Shown here one piece after another: positions 1 to 10,249 of a DNA stretch of 64,000 nucleotides (positions within the stretch are counted from its first letter, which is position 1; each line of letters begins with the position of its first letter). Both the position numbers and the translations under genes were made by a program. Under the pieces are notes generated by a model that worked only from the letters and a program-made list of their open reading frames with translations, was not told the DNA's origin and ran no database searches. Origin of the DNA: Leptothrix cholodnii SP-6 (GTDB lineage Bacteria > Pseudomonadota > Gammaproteobacteria > Burkholderiales > Burkholderiaceae_C); assembly GCF_000019785.1 (NCBI RefSeq), contig NC_010524.1:1798001-1862000 (forward strand), written 5' to 3'.

Positions 1-800
1 GCGAAGCGATCGGCCGCGAGAAGGCCGGCATCATGCGCGCCGGCAAGCCGGTGGTGGTGTCCGACCCGCAGCCGCCGCAGAGCGTGCTCGATCGGGCGGC
101 CGAGCTGGGTGCGGATCTGTGGTGCTTCGGCCGCGATTTCAACTACGCCGGCGACCGCCAGCAGTGGTCCTGGAGCGGCCGCGCGCGGCGTCACAACTCG
201 CTCGGCTACCCGGCCTTGCGCGGCGCCAACCAGTTGCTCAACGCCTCGGGCGTGCTGGCCGCCCTGGATGCCTTGCGCCCCGTCTTGCCCGTGCCGGCCC
301 AGGCGGTGCGCAATGGCCTGGCGATGGTCGAGCTGCCGGGCCGCTTCCAGATCGTGCCGGGCCAGCCGGCGCTGGTGTTCGACGTGGCGCACAACCCGCA
401 TGCCGCGGCGGTGCTGGCACAGAACCTCGATCAGATGGGCTACTACCCGCGCACCCATGCCGTTCTCGGCGCGATGGCCGACAAGGATCTGCCCGGGCTG
501 ATCCAGGCGCTGCTGCCGATGGTCGACGCCTGGTATTGCTGCGACCTGCCGACACCTCGTGCGGCCGGTGCAGCCCGTCTGGCCGAGGCGGTCGGCCAGG
601 CCCGGCAGGCGCGGGCGCCGGGCCTGGCACCTCTGCCGACGGCTTCGTGTTCGACCCACGCCGGGCCGGTCGAGGCGCTGGCCGCAGCGGTTTCGGCGGC
701 AGACCCCACTGATAGAATTGTGGTCTTCGGTTCGTTTTTCACAGTGGGTGGCGTTCTGTCGGCCGGCGTGCCACGCCTGGGAAGCGCACACCTCGGTTGA
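1..800 (+). CDS. folC: Folylpolyglutamate synthase / dihydrofolate synthase, C-terminal part
   Basis: The reading frame is already open at the window start (frame beginning at base 3, residues EAIGREKAGIM), so the N-terminus with the P-loop lies upstream. FolC adds glutamate to dihydropteroate and to folates in the cytoplasm. Visible family motifs are IGREKAGI, the folate-loop LRGANQ, the Mur-ligase-like DVAHNPHAA in the C-terminal domain, and GSFFTVGGVL near the end. It is followed by a SPOR-domain gene, cvpA and purF, the usual order in this group. Only about 266 codons are present. Confidence 0.95.
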   Translation, partial: EAIGREKAGIMRAGKPVVVSDPQPPQSVLDRAAELGADLWCFGRDFNYAGDRQQWSWSGRARRHNSLGYPALRGANQLLNASGVLAALDALRPVLPVPAQAVRNGLAMVELPGRFQIVPGQPALVFDVAHNPHAAAVLAQNLDQMGYYPRTHAVLGAMADKDLPGLIQALLPMVDAWYCCDLPTPRAAGAARLAEAVGQARQARAPGLAPLPTASCSTHAGPVEALAAAVSAADPTDRIVVFGSFFTVGGVLSAGVPRLGSAHLG

Positions 801-881
801 ACCGTTCAGGCGGATGCGCACCGGGCGCGTCGCAGCTTGCCGTCATCACCCACGCAATACGGTGCGTCGTTGCCGATCCAG

Positions 882-1727
882 ATGGGTTTGTTCTCCTCCT
901 TCCAACGTAAACGCGACCCCCGGCGTCAGCAACGCGCTGCCGTTGCACAAGACGCCGCATCGGCGGAGCGGCTGCGCGTGCGTGCCCGTCGTCGACTGAT
1001 CGGCGCGGCCGTGCTCGTGGTGCTGGCCGTGATCGCCTTGCCGATGGTGTTCGAATCGCAGCCGCGACCGCTCGACACCTCGATCGCGATCGTGCTGCCG
1101 CACAAGGATGCCGTCCAGGCGCCTGCACCCGTCGCGGCGCCGGCGCCGATCCCGGTGCCGCCTCCCCCGCCTGTGCCGACGCTGCCCGATGCCCCGGCGC
1201 AGCCGCTGCCACAGGCCGCGCCCCCGTCGTCGACCGCTGCGATCGAGGCAAGTCCGCCACGCCAGCCGGCCGTGACCGCACCGGCGCCGGCGGCCAAGCC
1301 GGTGATGGACAACGCTGCAGCGGAAAAGGCTGCAAGAGAACGAGCGGCCCGCGCCGATCGCCTGGCCGCCGAGAAAGCCGCAGAGAAGGCCGCGGAGCGA
1401 GCTGCGGAACGGGCTGCCGCCGAGCGTGCGGCGGCCGCTGCGGCTGCCAAGGCGGCCGCCGACAAGGCTCAAGCCGCCGCCGCGAAGGCCGAATCCGGCA
1501 CGCGGTTCATGGTTCAGGTCGGCGCATTCGCCGAGGCGGCGACCGTGCGCGAGGCTCGCCAGCGCATCGAGAAGCTCGGCCTTCGAGCCACCGAGCAGGA
1601 CGTCGAGACGGCCGGTGGCCGTCGCACCCGCGTGCGGCTGGGGCCGTTCAATTCGCGCGAAGAGGCCGATCGTGCGCTCGCGAAGTTGCGTGCAGCAGGC
1701 CTGCCCGGCGCCGTCGTGCCGCTTTGA
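882..1727 (+). CDS. SPOR-domain cell-division protein, DedD-like
   Basis: The frame is open from ATG 837, but the ATG at 882 gives the typical DedD-type beginning MGLFSSFQRKRD and a 281-residue protein, so I chose it. A basic N-terminus leads into one membrane segment (about residues 39-56). A Pro/Ala-rich linker and a long Ala/Glu/Lys/Arg-rich, probably helical stretch follow. The last 75 or so residues form a SPOR domain (starts FMVQVGAFAE, repeats as VRLGPFNSREEA), which binds denuded peptidoglycan at the septum. It lies between folC and cvpA, as dedD does in many proteobacteria. The dedD name is an inference from position and layout. Confidence 0.85.
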   Translation: MGLFSSFQRKRDPRRQQRAAVAQDAASAERLRVRARRRLIGAAVLVVLAVIALPMVFESQPRPLDTSIAIVLPHKDAVQAPAPVAAPAPIPVPPPPPVPTLPDAPAQPLPQAAPPSSTAAIEASPPRQPAVTAPAPAAKPVMDNAAAEKAARERAARADRLAAEKAAEKAAERAAERAAAERAAAAAAAKAAADKAQAAAAKAESGTRFMVQVGAFAEAATVREARQRIEKLGLRATEQDVETAGGRRTRVRLGPFNSREEADRALAKLRAAGLPGAVVPL

Positions 1728-1738
1728 CGCCCGAATTC

Positions 1739-2248
1739 ATGGCGGGTATCGGGTGGATCGATCTGTTCGTGATCGTGGTCGGGCTGCTGTCGGTGCTGCT
1801 CGGCGTCTTGCGCGGGCTGGTGCTGGAGGTGATGTCGGTGATCGGCTGGCTGATCGCCTGGCTGGTGGCGCAGGCCTGGGCTGCGCCGGTCGGGCTGACG
1901 GTCGCCTGGATGCCGATGAGTCCGGTGGCCCGCCAGGCGCTGGGGTTCGTGCTGTGCTTCGTGGTGGTCCTGTTTGCGTGGCGCCTGCTGGCCTGGCTGG
2001 TCAGCCAGGTGCTCAAGGCCACGCCGCTGGCACCGGTCGATCGCCTGCTCGGTGGCGTCTTCGGTGTCCTGAGGGCGGTGCTGATCGTGCTGGTGCTGGT
2101 GACGCTGGCCGGCCTGACGCCCCTGGCACGACAGCCGTTCTGGGCTGAATCCCGCTCGGTGGCCGCGACCGTGTGGCTGCTCGAGGGCATCGCGCCACTG
2201 CTGCCCAAGGACTGGACGACACCCGTTCGCGGCGCTGGCCGCGGCTGA
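1739..2248 (+). CDS. cvpA: CvpA family inner-membrane protein
   Basis: The 169-residue protein starts with MAGIGWIDLFVIVVGLLSV and has about four hydrophobic segments, matching the CvpA family (colicin V production / envelope homeostasis). A TTG at 1724 overlaps the previous stop and could add five residues, but the ATG at 1739 fits the family start better. It sits directly before purF, its classic partner. The biochemical role of CvpA is not firmly known, so the name rests on family and position. Confidence 0.88.
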   Translation: MAGIGWIDLFVIVVGLLSVLLGVLRGLVLEVMSVIGWLIAWLVAQAWAAPVGLTVAWMPMSPVARQALGFVLCFVVVLFAWRLLAWLVSQVLKATPLAPVDRLLGGVFGVLRAVLIVLVLVTLAGLTPLARQPFWAESRSVAATVWLLEGIAPLLPKDWTTPVRGAGRG

Positions 2249-2337
2249 ACGTGGACAATGCGGACCTGCTGTCGGCAGGCCCGCCTGGTTACCAACCGGT
2301 CGAGCGCTCAGCTGACCTACAACTTTCGGAGTGATCG

Positions 2338-3855
2338 ATGTGTGGCATCGTCGGGGTGACTTCCAAGTCGCCCGTCAACCAGTTGATTTATGACGCGCTC
2401 TTGCTGCTGCAGCATCGTGGGCAGGATGCCGCCGGCATCGTGACCGCAGTGGGCACCAAGTTCTTCATGCACAAGGCGCGGGGGATGGTGCGCGACGTGT
2501 TCCGCACCCGCAACATGCGGGCACTGCCCGGCACGATCGGCCTCGGCCAGGTGCGCTACCCGACCGCCGGCAACGCCTACAGCGAGGAGGAGGCCCAGCC
2601 CTTCTACGTCAATGCGCCGTTCGGCCTGGTGCTGGTGCACAACGGCAACATCACCAATGCCCACGCGCTGAAGAAGGAGCTGTTCGGCATCGACCGACGC
2701 CACCTCAACACCGAGAGCGACACCGAGGTGCTGATCAACATCCTGGCGCACGAGCTCGAGCTGGCGGCGCGTGATCTGCCGCTGACCGCCGTCGAGGTGT
2801 TCAAGGCGATCAGCGCGGTGCACCGCCGCGTCAAGGGCTCGTATGCGGTGGTCGCGATGATCGCCGGCTACGGGCTGGTGGCGTTTCGCGATCCCTACGG
2901 CATCCGCCCCCTGTGCATCGGCTCGATGCCCGGCGCCGACGGCACCGAATGGATGATCGCCAGCGAATCGGTCGCCCTCGAAGGCACCGGCCATCATTTC
3001 GAGCGCGACATCGCGCCGGGCGAGGCGGTCTTCATCGACATGGACGGCCAGTTGCACGCGCAGCAATGCGCGGTGGCGCCGTCGCTCAATCCGTGCGTGT
3101 TCGAGTTCGTCTACCTGGCGCGGCCCGATTCGGTGATCGACGGCATTTCGGTCTATCACGCGCGCCTCAACATGGGCGAGACCCTGGCGCAGCGCGTCAT
3201 CAACACGCTGCCGCCCAACGAGATCGACGTGGTGATCCCGATCCCCGAGTCGAGCCGGCCGTCGGCGATGCAGCTGGCGCAGAAGCTGGGCAAGCCCTAC
3301 CGCGAGGGTTTCGTCAAGAACCGCTACGTGGGCCGCACCTTCATCATGCCGGGCCAGTCGGTGCGCAAGAAGAGCGTGCGCCAGAAGCTCAACGCGATCG
3401 GCATGGAGTTCAAGGGCCGCAACGTGCTGCTGGTCGACGATTCGATCGTGCGCGGCACCACCTCGAAAGAGATCGTGCAGATGGCGCGCGAGGCCGGCGC
3501 CAACAAGGTCTACATGGCGTCGGCGGCGCCGCCGGTGCGGTTTCCGAACGTCTACGGCATCGACATGCCGACCAACTCGGAGCTGATCGCGCATGGCCGC
3601 ACGACCGAAGAGATCCGTCAGTACATCGGCTGCGACGCGCTGATCTACCAGGACGTCGACGCGATGAAGCGCGCCGTGTCGGCGCTGAACCCGGCGCTGG
3701 CGGGCTTCGAGGCCTCGTGTTTCGACGGTCACTACATCACCGGCGACGTCACGGCGGCGGATTTCGACGCCATCCTGACCCAGCGCAGTTCGCAGCCGCA
3801 GGACGAAGAGACGGCTGATCGCACCCGTCTGGCGCTGCAGAACGCAAGCGAGTGA
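2338..3855 (+). CDS. purF: Amidophosphoribosyltransferase
   Basis: PurF makes 5-phosphoribosylamine from PRPP and glutamine, the first committed step of purine synthesis. The start is fixed by MCGIVGV, in which Cys2 becomes the N-terminal catalytic nucleophile of the glutaminase domain after Met removal. The C-terminal half carries the PRPP-binding loop [14 protein letters not shown]. The length of 505 residues is normal. The stop codon overlaps a possible GTG start of metZ, so the two are probably co-transcribed. Confidence 0.98.
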   Translation: MCGIVGVTSKSPVNQLIYDALLLLQHRGQDAAGIVTAVGTKFFMHKARGMVRDVFRTRNMRALPGTIGLGQVRYPTAGNAYSEEEAQPFYVNAPFGLVLVHNGNITNAHALKKELFGIDRRHLNTESDTEVLINILAHELELAARDLPLTAVEVFKAISAVHRRVKGSYAVVAMIAGYGLVAFRDPYGIRPLCIGSMPGADGTEWMIASESVALEGTGHHFERDIAPGEAVFIDMDGQLHAQQCAVAPSLNPCVFEFVYLARPDSVIDGISVYHARLNMGETLAQRVINTLPPNEIDVVIPIPESSRPSAMQLAQKLGKPYREGFVKNRYVGRTFIMPGQSVRKKSVRQKLNAIGMEFKGRNVLLVDDSIVRGTTSKEIVQMAREAGANKVYMASAAPPVRFPNVYGIDMPTNSELIAHGRTTEEIRQYIGCDALIYQDVDAMKRAVSALNPALAGFEASCFDGHYITGDVTAADFDAILTQRSSQPQDEETADRTRLALQNASE

Positions 3856-3866
3856 AAGGCGCCGAC

Positions 3867-5108
3867 ATGAGCCGATCAACCCGAGAGCCCGGCCGCCTGC
3901 CGCGCGTCGATCTGCCGACCGATGTCCGGCTGGAAACCATCGCGGTGCGTGAAGGCCTGCCCGCCACGCCCTGGGGCGAGAACTCCGAGGCGCTGTTCCT
4001 GACCAGCAGCTTCGTGCATCCCGATGCCGCGACGGCGGCGGCGCGGTTCGCCAATGAAGAAGAGGCGTTCGTCTACAGTCGCTTCACCAACCCGACCACG
4101 ATGATGATGGAGCGCCGGCTGGCGGCGCTCGAGGGCACCGAGGCCTGCATCGCCACCAGCAGCGGCATGTCGGCCATCATGCTGCTGGTGATGGGGCTGC
4201 TGAAGTCGGGCGATCACATCATCTGCTCGCGCAGCGTGTTCGGCTCGACCATCAAGCTGCTGCAGGCCGAGTTCGGCAAGTTCGGCGTGCAGACCACGTT
4301 CGTCTCGCAGACCGACGTGGCCGAGTGGCGCGCCGCGCTGCAGCCCAACACCCGGCTGCTGTTTGCCGAGACGCCCAGCAATCCGCTGACCGAGGTCTGC
4401 GACATCCGCGCACTGGCCGACATCGCCCACGGTGCGGGCGCGCTGCTGGCGGTCGACAACTGCTTCTGCTCGCCGGCGCTGCAGCAGCCCGTCAAGCTGG
4501 GCGCCGACCTGATCATCCATTCGGGCACCAAGTACCTCGACGGCCAGGGCCGCGTGGTGGCCGGTGCCGTCTGCGGCCCGGCGGCGCTGATCGACGGCCC
4601 GTTCATGGCCCTGATGCGCTCGGCCGGCATGTGCCTGTCGCCGTTCAATGCCTGGGTGGTGCTGAAGGGACTCGAGACCTTGTCGATCCGCATGAAGGCG
4701 CAGAGCGAGACCGCGCTGGCGCTGGCGCAGTGGCTGGAGGTGCAGCCGCAGGTGGCTCGGGTCTATTACCCGGGCCTGCCGTCGCATCCTCAGCACGAGC
4801 TGGCGATGGCGCAGCAGGGCGGCTCAGGCGGTGCGGTGGTCAGTTTCGTGACCCGCGGTGACGCGGCCGATGCGGCGCGTGCCAACGCGTTCGCGGTGAT
4901 CGACGCGACCCGGATCTGCTCGATCACGTCCAACCTGGGCGACACCAAGACCACCGTCACGCACCCGTCGAGCACCTCGCACGGCCGCCTGACCGAGCCG
5001 CAGCGCCTGGCCGCCGGCATCACGCAGGGCATGATCCGCGTGGCGGTCGGCCTGGAACACATCGATGACCTGAAGACCGACCTCGCGCGCGGCCTGGCCC
5101 TGATCTGA
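3867..5108 (+). CDS. metZ: O-succinylhomoserine sulfhydrylase
   Basis: This PLP enzyme of the Cys/Met metabolism family makes homocysteine directly from O-succinylhomoserine and sulfide. The PLP lysine is in SGTKYLDG (K222 counted from the chosen ATG), and the NPT and SSGM motifs of the family are present. A GTG at 3852 overlaps the purF stop, but the ATG at 3867 is the more usual start and gives 413 residues. purF-metZ adjacency is common in beta- and gammaproteobacteria and favours MetZ over cystathionine gamma-synthase. Confidence 0.93.
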   Translation: MSRSTREPGRLPRVDLPTDVRLETIAVREGLPATPWGENSEALFLTSSFVHPDAATAAARFANEEEAFVYSRFTNPTTMMMERRLAALEGTEACIATSSGMSAIMLLVMGLLKSGDHIICSRSVFGSTIKLLQAEFGKFGVQTTFVSQTDVAEWRAALQPNTRLLFAETPSNPLTEVCDIRALADIAHGAGALLAVDNCFCSPALQQPVKLGADLIIHSGTKYLDGQGRVVAGAVCGPAALIDGPFMALMRSAGMCLSPFNAWVVLKGLETLSIRMKAQSETALALAQWLEVQPQVARVYYPGLPSHPQHELAMAQQGGSGGAVVSFVTRGDAADAARANAFAVIDATRICSITSNLGDTKTTVTHPSSTSHGRLTEPQRLAAGITQGMIRVAVGLEHIDDLKTDLARGLALI

Positions 5109-5112
5109 ATCC

Positions 5113-6519
5113 ATGACACAAGTTTCCACCCCCGTGCGGACGCGCTTCGCGCCGTCGCCCACCGGCTTCATCCACCTCGGCAACATCCGCTCGGCGCTCT
5201 ATCCGTGGGCCTTTGCGCGTGCCACGGGCGGCACCTTCGTGCTGCGCATCGAGGACACCGATGTCGAGCGCTCGTCGCAGGCAGCGGTCGACGTCATCGT
5301 CGAAGGCATGAAGTGGCTGGGCCTCGACCATGACGAAGGCCCGTTCTTCCAGATGCAGCGCATGGCGCGCTACAAGGAGGTGCTGGCACAACTGGTCGCG
5401 CGCGGTCAGGTCTACCCCTGCTACATGAGCATGACCGAGCTCGACGCCCTGCGCGAGCGGCAGATGGCCAACAAGGAAAAGCCGCGCTACGACGGCACCT
5501 GGCGGCCCGAGCCCGGCAAGGTCCTGCCCGCGGTGCCCGAAGGCGTCCAGCCGGTGCTGCGCTTTCGCACGCCGCAAGGTGGCTCGGTGATCTGGGACGA
5601 CAAGGTCAAGGGTCGCATCGAGATCAGCAACGACGAACTCGATGACTTGGTCATCGCGCGCCCGGACGGCACGCCGACCTACAACTTCTGCGTCGTGGTC
5701 GACGACATCGACATGGCGATCACGCACGTGATCCGCGGCGACGACCATGTCAACAACACGCCGCGCCAGATCCACATCTTTCGCGCCCTCGGCCAGGAGC
5801 CGCCGGTCTACGCGCATCTGCCCACCGTGCTCAACGAGCAGGGCGAGAAGATGAGCAAGCGCCATGGCGCCAAGCCGGTCACGCAGTATCGCGAAGAGGG
5901 TTTTCTGGCCGATGCGGTCGTCAACTACCTGGCGCGGCTGGGCTGGAGCCATGGCGACGACGAGATCTTCTCGCGCGCGCAACTCATCGAGTGGTTCAAC
6001 CTCGATCACCTCGGCAAGAGTGCCGGCCAGTACGACGAAGCCAAGCTGCGCTGGGTGAACTCTCAGCACATGAAGCTGTGCGACAACGGCGTGCTCGCGG
6101 GCCTTGTGGCCGAGCAGTTCGCGCGCCGCGAGCTGCTCGTCCCTGTGGACGAGCGGCTGGCGCGGATGTGTGCCTTGTTCAAGGACCGCTGCAGCACCAC
6201 GGTCGAGTTGGCCGACTGGCTGTCGATGTATTTCGTGCCGATCCAGGCCAGCGAACAGGATCTGGCAGCCCACGTCACGGACGCCGTTCGGCCGGCTCTG
6301 CAGACCCTGCGCGACAAGCTCGCTGCGCTGGCCAGCTGGGACAAGGCATCGATCAGCCTGTGCATCAAGGAAACCATTGCAACGCACGCGCTGAAGATGC
6401 CGTTGCTCGCTGTTCCGGTGCGGGTTCTGGTCACCGGTCGCGCTCAGACACCGTCGGTCGATGCCGTGCTCGAACTGTTTCAACAAGAGATTGTGCTGAA
6501 ACGCTTGCAAAGCGTTTGA
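5113..6519 (+). CDS. gltX: Glutamyl-tRNA synthetase
   Basis: This class I aminoacyl-tRNA synthetase charges tRNA-Glu. The HIGH signature appears as [14 protein letters not shown] (residues 15-28) and the KMSKS signature as KMSKR (246-250). The length of 468 residues is standard. It begins four bases after metZ. Its last codons carry the -35 box of the following tRNA promoter, and two tRNA-Glu genes, its own substrate, lie in that array. Confidence 0.98.
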   Translation: MTQVSTPVRTRFAPSPTGFIHLGNIRSALYPWAFARATGGTFVLRIEDTDVERSSQAAVDVIVEGMKWLGLDHDEGPFFQMQRMARYKEVLAQLVARGQVYPCYMSMTELDALRERQMANKEKPRYDGTWRPEPGKVLPAVPEGVQPVLRFRTPQGGSVIWDDKVKGRIEISNDELDDLVIARPDGTPTYNFCVVVDDIDMAITHVIRGDDHVNNTPRQIHIFRALGQEPPVYAHLPTVLNEQGEKMSKRHGAKPVTQYREEGFLADAVVNYLARLGWSHGDDEIFSRAQLIEWFNLDHLGKSAGQYDEAKLRWVNSQHMKLCDNGVLAGLVAEQFARRELLVPVDERLARMCALFKDRCSTTVELADWLSMYFVPIQASEQDLAAHVTDAVRPALQTLRDKLAALASWDKASISLCIKETIATHALKMPLLAVPVRVLVTGRAQTPSVDAVLELFQQEIVLKRLQSV

Positions 6520-6533
6520 AGATACTCCATAAT
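6505..6533 (+). promoter_or_regulatory. Sigma-70 promoter of the tRNA array
   Basis: A -35 box TTGCAA (6505-6510), a 17-base spacer and a -10 box CATAAT (6528-6533) lie across the gltX stop codon. Predicted transcription starts near 6540, about 30 bases before tRNA-Ala. Both boxes match the consensus at four or more positions. Confidence 0.7.
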
Positions 6534-6570
6534 TGCATTCTCGCTTGAACGACGAGACGCTCCAAAAAAC

Positions 6571-6646
<76 letters not shown>

Positions 6647-6681
6647 TAAAAGCGTTTCGTCGTTGATGTGTTGAAGTTTCA

Positions 6682-6757
6682 GACTCCTTCGTCTAGAGGC
6701 CTAGGACACGACCCTTTCACGGTCGTTACAGGGGTTCGAATCCCCTAGGAGTCGCCA
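6682..6757 (+). tRNA. tRNA-Glu (anticodon TTC), copy 1
   Basis: A 76-base cloverleaf beginning GACTCCTTCGTCTAG, anticodon loop CTTTCAC, T-arm GGTTCGAATCC and an encoded CCA. It is identical to the second copy at 6953-7028. Confidence 0.97.
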
Positions 6758-6818
6758 AGTTTTGACGTGACTTGGCCTGCGCGGCAAAAGCTGCATAGGT
6801 TCGATACGTCACTGCCGT

Positions 6819-6895
6819 GGAGTGGTAGTTCAGTTGGTTAGAATACCGGCCTGTCACGCCGGGGGTCGCGGGTTCGAGTCCCGTCCACTCCGCCA
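6819..6895 (+). tRNA. tRNA-Asp (anticodon GTC), copy 1
   Basis: A 77-base cloverleaf beginning GGAGTGGTAGTTCAG, anticodon stem-loop CCGGCCTGTCACGCCGG, T-arm GGTTCGAGTCC and an encoded CCA. It is identical to the copy at 7030-7106 and lies 61 bases after tRNA-Glu copy 1. Confidence 0.97.
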
Positions 6896-6907
6896 AGTTT
6901 TGCCTGC

Positions 6908-6942
6908 GGGCCATGCTTAATAATCATGGCCCGTTAGTTTTT
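6908..6942 (+). terminator. Terminator-like hairpin inside the tRNA array
   Basis: A perfect 8-bp inverted repeat (GGGCCATG at 6908-6915, CATGGCCC at 6925-6932) with an AT-rich loop is followed by GTTAGTTTTT. It separates the first Ala-Glu-Asp block from the second Glu-Asp block. It could terminate part of the transcripts or act as a processing signal. Confidence 0.6.
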
Positions 6943-6952
6943 AGAAGTTGAA

Positions 6953-7028
6953 GACTCCTTCGTCTAGAGGCCTAGGACACGACCCTTTCACGGTCGTTAC
7001 AGGGGTTCGAATCCCCTAGGAGTCGCCA
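6953..7028 (+). tRNA. tRNA-Glu (anticodon TTC), copy 2
   Basis: Identical in sequence to the copy at 6682-6757. Only about ten bases separate it from the U-run of the preceding hairpin, and one base separates it from the following tRNA-Asp. Confidence 0.97.
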
Positions 7029-7029
7029 A

Positions 7030-7106
7030 GGAGTGGTAGTTCAGTTGGTTAGAATACCGGCCTGTCACGCCGGGGGTCGCGGGTTCGAGTCCCGTCCACT
7101 CCGCCA
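7030..7106 (+). tRNA. tRNA-Asp (anticodon GTC), copy 2
   Basis: Identical in sequence to the copy at 6819-6895. It follows tRNA-Glu copy 2 after a single base, so the pair must be released by nuclease processing of one precursor. Confidence 0.97.
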
Positions 7107-7115
7107 ACATCATGA

Positions 7116-7150
7116 AAAGCCGCTGCAAGTTGCTGACTTGCAGCGGCTTT
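7116..7150. terminator. Bidirectional intrinsic terminator between tRNA array and glk
   Basis: A perfect 14-bp stem (7116-7129 with 7137-7150) with a 7-base loop has AAA on the left and TTT on the right. It can end the plus-strand tRNA transcript and the minus-strand glk transcript, whose stop codon is at 7158. Confidence 0.85.
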
Positions 7151-7157
7151 CTTGTAT

Positions 7158-8150
7158 TCAGTCTTCGCCCAATGCGCGTGCGGCACCGGCCAGTGCGGGC
7201 GACACGCTGGCGTCGATCACGAAGACCGGAATCCGGGTCAGATAGCCCTTGAAGCGTCCCTTGGATTCGAATCGCTCGCGGAACGCCGAGCGGTCGAAGA
7301 AATCGCCCAGACGCGGCACGATGCCGCCGCCCAGATAGACGCCGCCGGTCGAGCCCAGCGTCAGCGCCAGGTTGCCGGCGACGTTGCCGAGAAACGCGCA
7401 GAAATGCTGCAGGGCCTCGACGCAAGCCGCGTCGCTGCCATCGAGTGCCTGGCGCGTCACGTCAGCGGGGCTGAGTCGGGCTGACGTCGCCTGGCGGACC
7501 TCGCTCACCGCCTCATAGAGGTTGACCAGACCACTGCCCGACAGCGCCCGTTCGGCCGAGACATGTCCGTGGCGCTGGCGCATGACGGCAAGCACCGCCG
7601 CCTCACGATCGTCGGCCGCCGCCAGGGTGACATGCCCGCCTTCGCCGGACAGCGCCATCCATCCTTGCCCGCTGTGCAGGAGCCCGGACACGCCGAGGCC
7701 GGTGCCCGCGCCCAGCAAGGCGATCGGCCCCTGCGCCAGTGCCGCCTCGCCGCCGAGCTGTCGCAGTTCATGCGGCTTGAGGGAAGGCAGTGCAAGCGCC
7801 AGCGCCGTGAAATCGTTGATCACCACCAGGCGCTCGAGTCCCAGCTCGGCCTGCAGGGCCGAGATCGAGAAGCTCCAGTGGTGATTGGTCATGCGCACGT
7901 CGTCACCGGTGATCGGGTTCGCGATGCCGAATGCCATCGAGCCGGGTGCGCCCCGGCCGAGGCGCGCCAGATAGGCACGAACGGCATCGGCGAGCTGGGC
8001 GTGGTCGGCAGTCGGCAGGGTGTCGACATCCGTGATTGAAGGTTCTTCTCCCGGCGGCGGCGCGCTGGCGATCCAGCCGAAGCGGGCGTTGGTGCCACCG
8101 ATGTCGGCCACCAGACGGGGATAGGGCGCGTAGGGTTCTGGATGCTTCAT
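7158..8150 (-). CDS. glk: Glucokinase
   Basis: This cytoplasmic enzyme phosphorylates glucose with ATP. The start at 8150 gives MKHPEPYAPY followed by the phosphate-1 motif LVADIGGTNARFGW; a start at 8213 would add an unlikely 21-residue tail. Other Glk motifs are VINDFTALALALPS with the catalytic Asp, LLGAGTGLGVSGL and GEGGHV. The length is 330 residues. It lies on the same strand downstream of the Gts-type sugar importer, fitting uptake of free glucose followed by phosphorylation. Confidence 0.95.
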   Translation of the reverse strand: MKHPEPYAPYPRLVADIGGTNARFGWIASAPPPGEEPSITDVDTLPTADHAQLADAVRAYLARLGRGAPGSMAFGIANPITGDDVRMTNHHWSFSISALQAELGLERLVVINDFTALALALPSLKPHELRQLGGEAALAQGPIALLGAGTGLGVSGLLHSGQGWMALSGEGGHVTLAAADDREAAVLAVMRQRHGHVSAERALSGSGLVNLYEAVSEVRQATSARLSPADVTRQALDGSDAACVEALQHFCAFLGNVAGNLALTLGSTGGVYLGGGIVPRLGDFFDRSAFRERFESKGRFKGYLTRIPVFVIDASVSPALAGAARALGED

Positions 8151-8279
8151 GTCATGGGCCGGCGAGGGAGAAAAGGGCTGCGCGCGATGGACGCAAACAA
8201 GTGCGCCGCGCATCGTAGCGCGGCGCTGTGCCCGTGTGGCGTGCCTCGGGTTACATGCAGAGAACCACCTGCGAGGCGA

Positions 8280-8304
8280 CTGCCGCCGAGTGCCTCGACG
8301 GCAG
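8280..8304 (-). other. Stem-loop between the importer ATPase gene and glk
   Basis: An 11-base arm pair (8280-8290 with 8294-8304) has one mismatch and a 3-base loop, 10 bases past the stop of the ATPase gene. There is no U-run, so it is more likely an mRNA-stability or partial-termination element than a full terminator. Confidence 0.4.
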
Positions 8305-8314
8305 CCGATTCGAC

Positions 8315-9382
<1,068 letters not shown>

Positions 9383-9388
9383 GATCGA

Positions 9389-10237
9389 TCAGCCTTTCAC
9401 CGCGCCGGCCGTCAGGCCGCGCACAAAGTATTTGCCAGCCAGCACGTAGACGGCGAGCGTCGGCAGTGCGGCAATCAATGCAGCGGCCATGTCGACGTTG
9501 TATTCCTTGACGGAACTCGACGTGTTGGCCAGATTGTTCAGACCCACCGTGATGGGCTTGGAGTCGGCGCCGGAGAACACCACGCCGAACAGGAAGTCGT
9601 TCCAGATGTTGGTGAACTGCCAGATCACCGTCACCACCAGGATCGGCGTCGACAGCGGCAGCACGATGCGCCAGAAGATCCGGAAGAAGCCCGCGCCGTC
9701 GAGCATCGCCGCCTTGATCAGTTCGTCAGGCAGGCCGATGTAGTAGTTGCGGAAGAACAGCGTGGTCGACGCCAGCCCCATCAGCACGTGCACGCAGACC
9801 AGGCCCCAGACCGAGTCCGACAGCCCCACCCAGCCCAGCACCTGCGACATCGGCAGCAGCACCACCTGCAGCGGCATGAAGACGCCGAACAGCATCAGCG
9901 AGAACAGCAGTTCGCTGCCCTTGAAGCGCCACTTGGTCAGCACGTAGCCGTTGAGCGCGCCCAGCGTGGTCGAGATCGCCACGGCCGGCACGATCATGAT
10001 CAGCGAGTTGAAGAAATACGGCTTGAGCCCGCTGCAGTCCATGCCGGTGCAGGCGCTGCCCCAGGCCTTGAACCACGAGGTGAAGTCGAGTGCCTGCGGC
10101 AGTGCCAGCAGGCTGCCGTTGCGGATCTCGTTCATGTCCTTCAGTGAGGTGACCAGCATCACGTAGAAGGGCAGCAGGAAAAACGCCGCGAACACGGCCA
10201 GCAGGCCGAACAGGACGAAACGATGGAAGGTTTTCAT
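9389..10237 (-). CDS. gtsC: Sugar ABC transporter permease, MalG/GtsC type
   Basis: A 282-residue inner-membrane permease of the carbohydrate-uptake CUT1 family. It has six predicted hydrophobic segments and the EAA loop (roughly AAMLDGAGFFRIFWRIVLP) that contacts the ATPase. It lies 12 bases after the partner permease. The glucose assignment comes from the binding protein and from the nearby glk. Confidence 0.88.
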   Translation of the reverse strand: MKTFHRFVLFGLLAVFAAFFLLPFYVMLVTSLKDMNEIRNGSLLALPQALDFTSWFKAWGSACTGMDCSGLKPYFFNSLIMIVPAVAISTTLGALNGYVLTKWRFKGSELLFSLMLFGVFMPLQVVLLPMSQVLGWVGLSDSVWGLVCVHVLMGLASTTLFFRNYYIGLPDELIKAAMLDGAGFFRIFWRIVLPLSTPILVVTVIWQFTNIWNDFLFGVVFSGADSKPITVGLNNLANTSSSVKEYNVDMAAALIAALPTLAVYVLAGKYFVRGLTAGAVKG

Positions 10238-10249
10238 GATGTGCCGCCC

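Noticed and set aside
6726..7425. Minus-strand frames with the phrase LAEWTGLEPATPG across the tRNA array
   Set aside because: These are antisense translations of the tRNA-Asp and tRNA-Glu genes, a well-known false protein call.
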